A program made the position numbers and the translations under genes. Shown here piece after piece: positions 62,357 to 64,000 of a stretch of 64,000 nt of DNA. Within the stretch, counting starts at the first letter, position 1. Each line of letters begins with the position of its first letter. The notes beneath the pieces were generated by a model. It was not told the origin of the DNA and did not search any database. It saw only the letters and a list, made by a program, of their open reading frames with translations. The stretch comes from Spirosoma panaciterrae DSM 21099 (lineage in GTDB: Bacteria; Bacteroidota; Bacteroidia; Cytophagales; Spirosomataceae): assembly GCF_000374025.1 (NCBI RefSeq), contig NZ_KB893244.1, forward strand, positions 1-64,000, in the 5' to 3' direction.

Positions 62357-62782
62357 ATGGCTACGTCTCTACGATCAACTCAACGTTCCCCGTTATACCG
62401 GGGCTTCTGGCAAACAGCCAACTCTGGATGGCTTTTTATGGTTCTGCTTGGTTTGTCGGCCTGCAGCCGCTCCGAAACCGGAACAAAAAAGCGACTGACC
62501 ATCGATGTGGGGCAGATCAGGGAAATATCCATACCCAGCCGGGGCGATGGAACATCGGAACTGATCGGTACGTCGGATAATCAGGAAGTGGTGGATGTGT
62601 CCCGGCAGCAGCTTGCGCCTGCGGTGGATACGCTGAAGCATACGAACGACGGCCCGACGGTGTTCCAGATCAAGGGCGTTACGGTCGGAACGGCTACGGT
62701 TGTATTCTCAACAAAGCCTCTGAATCAGCCGGGACAGGGGCGGCCCATTCGTACATATGTGGTGCAGGTGAGGGCGAAATAA
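62357..62782 (+). CDS. predicted lipoprotein with Ig-like domain
   Basis: A 141-residue protein from ATG 62357; in-frame starts at 62330 and a TTG at 62318 are alternatives. The export segment WLFMVLLGLSACSRS carries a lipobox-like LSAC, so the mature protein would be a lipoprotein. The rest is a beta-rich Ig-like region (KRLTIDVGQIREISIPSRGD, GPTVFQIKGVTVGTATVVFS). I do not recognise a specific family; a bacterial Ig or inhibitor-like fold is possible. It follows GT39 by 99 bp and converges on a YrdB-like gene. Confidence 0.6.
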   Translation: MATSLRSTQRSPLYRGFWQTANSGWLFMVLLGLSACSRSETGTKKRLTIDVGQIREISIPSRGDGTSELIGTSDNQEVVDVSRQQLAPAVDTLKHTNDGPTVFQIKGVTVGTATVVFSTKPLNQPGQGRPIRTYVVQVRAK

Positions 62783-62832
62783 ATCCGTTAAGCCCCAAGG
62801 TTCAACTGGTTCTCTGTTCGTTTTAGACGGGG

Positions 62833-63171
62833 TCAATCTTTTAGTATCAGGGCCGCTAATTCGCTTATGAAAGCCACTATGGTGAGGGCTATGGCCAAAC
62901 GAGTATAACCTGTTCGATACAACAGAAAAAAAGCCAGGCCAAACATGAGCAGTACGAATAAACTATGGTAGGGGAAGCCGAGCTGGTGGCTTGAGCGGGG
63001 TGCTGCAAAAATACCCCATAGCGTGGCGGCAGCCAGTGGAAGGCCGATGGCTAACAGATATTTTCCGTATGGGTGCTGGCTCAGATGGAACCCCGCGTAT
63101 CCATAAGCTCCCAGCATGCAGAGTTCCAGTAAGAAATAAATGGTTTGGTGCAGTCCTTTCAATAGTTGCAT
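62833..63171 (-). CDS. YrdB family (DUF2568) membrane protein
   Basis: A 112-residue protein with four predicted membrane helices. The pattern FLLELCMLGAYGYAGFHLS, LLAIGLPLAAATLWGIFAAPRS and LFVLLMFGLAFFLLYRTGY matches the YrdB/DUF2568 family of small membrane proteins whose function is unknown. It is opposite the lipoprotein gene and downstream of the truncated acetamidase gene on the same strand. Confidence 0.85.
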   Translation of the reverse strand: MQLLKGLHQTIYFLLELCMLGAYGYAGFHLSQHPYGKYLLAIGLPLAAATLWGIFAAPRSSHQLGFPYHSLFVLLMFGLAFFLLYRTGYTRLAIALTIVAFISELAALILKD

Positions 63172-63196
63172 GAATGATCGTGATTGAATGGGTGTG

Positions 63197-63264
63197 ATTC
63201 CGGCCAGAAGGCGGAGTTGCCAATCGGGCGGATCAGAAATAGAGGATTCCTTTCTGGCCGGAAT
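63197..63264. terminator. hairpin after acetamidase gene
   Basis: ATTCCGGCCAGAA (63197-63209) and TTCTGGCCGGAAT (63252-63264) form a perfect 13-bp stem, loop 42 nt, just past the acetamidase stop. Terminator is inferred. Confidence 0.6.
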
Positions 63265-63274
63265 ACCTGAAAAG

Positions 63275-64000
63275 TTAAGTCCAGAAGGTAAATTTCTTTT
63301 TTGTAAAGATCGATTTCGGGATCATGGCATGAACGCCCAGGGTTTGATCGACGACCTGGCTTACTTCAAAGTCGACGGCAGTGCTGGCAATGGACAGGGC
63401 TTCGTTGAACGTAAAGCCCAGTTCGTCCCGAATGAAGGCACAGGCTTCTGACAGCGCGTTTTTCATGGCTTTGTTCAGGTCTTTATCCAGCCCGACGGCA
63501 ATGAAATGAGTTGGCGTTTCGGCGCGGGGGTTTTTCAGCGTTTTGCCTTTGTGCACAATAAACTTCACGGTTAGGTTGACAGCCGTTTCGATGGCAACCC
63601 CACTCACTTCCCCATTGCCCTGTGCCCCATGCCCATCACCTGTGGTAAACAAGCCGCCGGGCACCGATACGGGCAGAAATAAGGTTGTTCCTTTCGTAAG
63701 GTGCTTGATGTCGAGATTGCCCCCGTAAAAATTGGGCGGGATTGAACTCTGGTGACCCATATCGGCTGGGGGCGATAATGCCATAACACCCATAAACGGT
63801 TTCAGCGGAATGTCGATGCCCTCTCGGAAGGTTGCGGTCTTTCGTTTCATATCGTATCGATATACGAACGTTTCGCGGGTTTTTACCTCGTCGGGTATGC
63901 CGCCACCACCCGGCCAGACACTGTTGACGCCGAACGGAGCGGGAAACGTCAGGTCGAGGATACGGATTTCGAGGCTGTCGCCCGGCTGAGCACCGTCAAT
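63275..64000 (-). CDS. acetamidase/formamidase family protein, C-terminal part (5' end outside window)
   Basis: The frame is open through the right edge; 241 residues are visible and the true start lies beyond 64000. The edge reads GAQPGDSLEIRILDLTFPAP, typical of FmdA/AmdA amidases, and the rest has GVMALSPP, NFYGGNLDIKHLTKGTTLFL and GDGHGAQGNGEVSGVAIET (the metal-binding region with GDGHAxQG-type motif) and ends with SEACAFIRDELGFTFNEA. These enzymes hydrolyse formamide or short amides to ammonia. It may be preceded by amide-use genes outside the window. Confidence 0.92.
   Translation of the reverse strand: MDGAQPGDSLEIRILDLTFPAPFGVNSVWPGGGGIPDEVKTRETFVYRYDMKRKTATFREGIDIPLKPFMGVMALSPPADMGHQSSIPPNFYGGNLDIKHLTKGTTLFLPVSVPGGLFTTGDGHGAQGNGEVSGVAIETAVNLTVKFIVHKGKTLKNPRAETPTHFIAVGLDKDLNKAMKNALSEACAFIRDELGFTFNEALSIASTAVDFEVSQVVDQTLGVHAMIPKSIFTKKKFTFWT

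Overview
The window is a 64 kb chromosomal piece of a member of the Bacteroidota, most likely a Spirosoma-like Cytophagales bacterium. The support is indirect: very large secreted proteins with SdrD_B-like, He_PIG-like and DUF11-like domains, a carboxypeptidase-regulatory-domain TonB-dependent receptor, many secreted peptidases, adenine-rich leaders without clear Shine-Dalgarno sequences, and several matches to the Bacteroidota promoter box TAnnTTTG. Base composition is close to half G+C. I see no rRNA, tRNA, CRISPR array, transposase, integrase or phage gene; this reads as ordinary chromosome with accessory-type content.

Layout. (1) 1-8982: the 3' part of one giant surface-protein gene and a complete 2.2-kresidue paralogue, sharing the same C-terminal module and similar 3' hairpins. 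(2) 9144-14194: two secreted peptidases (S9 and M14-like). (3) 14281-16382: PhnB-like and DHFR-like genes opposite a GlxA-type AraC regulator. (4) 16528-21377 (minus): CocE-like hydrolase, NUP-family purine nucleoside protein, a subclass B1 metallo-beta-lactamase and a nucleoside hydrolase. (5) 21897-26505: a TolB-propeller/amidohydrolase fusion, a DUF1801 protein, and a MarR-VOC divergent pair with symmetric operator-like repeats. (6) 26723-31378 (minus): AhpD-like, SnoaL-like, PNPOx-like and SDR genes with two AraC regulators. (7) 31605-37241: serine hydrolase, two M20 peptidases, a small membrane protein, an S10 carboxypeptidase. (8) 37522-40898: ferredoxin reductase, 2Fe-2S ferredoxin, NIPSNAP protein, alpha/beta hydrolase. 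(9) 41002-45318: a GntR regulator divergent from lutABC for L-lactate oxidation, followed by a TonB receptor. (10) 48042-58568: DUF4440, GH105, dtd, O-methyltransferase, LysM transglycosylase, DUF3109, an alkyltransferase-like protein, an HD alarmone hydrolase, an FMN reductase, a siroheme-synthase N-domain protein and an outer-membrane barrel. (11) 58725-64000: pgi, a GT39 transferase, a lipoprotein, a YrdB-like protein and a truncated acetamidase.

How the genes fit together. The theme is scavenging: at least seven exported or cell-envelope hydrolases process peptides, esters, nucleosides and pectin fragments; lactate oxidation and a TonB receptor add nutrient routes; small regulator-linked redox clusters look like stress or xenobiotic responses. 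The most distinctive items are the B1 metallo-beta-lactamase coupled to a nucleoside hydrolase, the paired giant proteins with a shared tail, the MarR-VOC control region, the alkyltransferase-like protein lacking the acceptor cysteine, and a large set of long, mostly unrelated perfect hairpins at gene ends. I did not find a multi-gene system that I can firmly call new.
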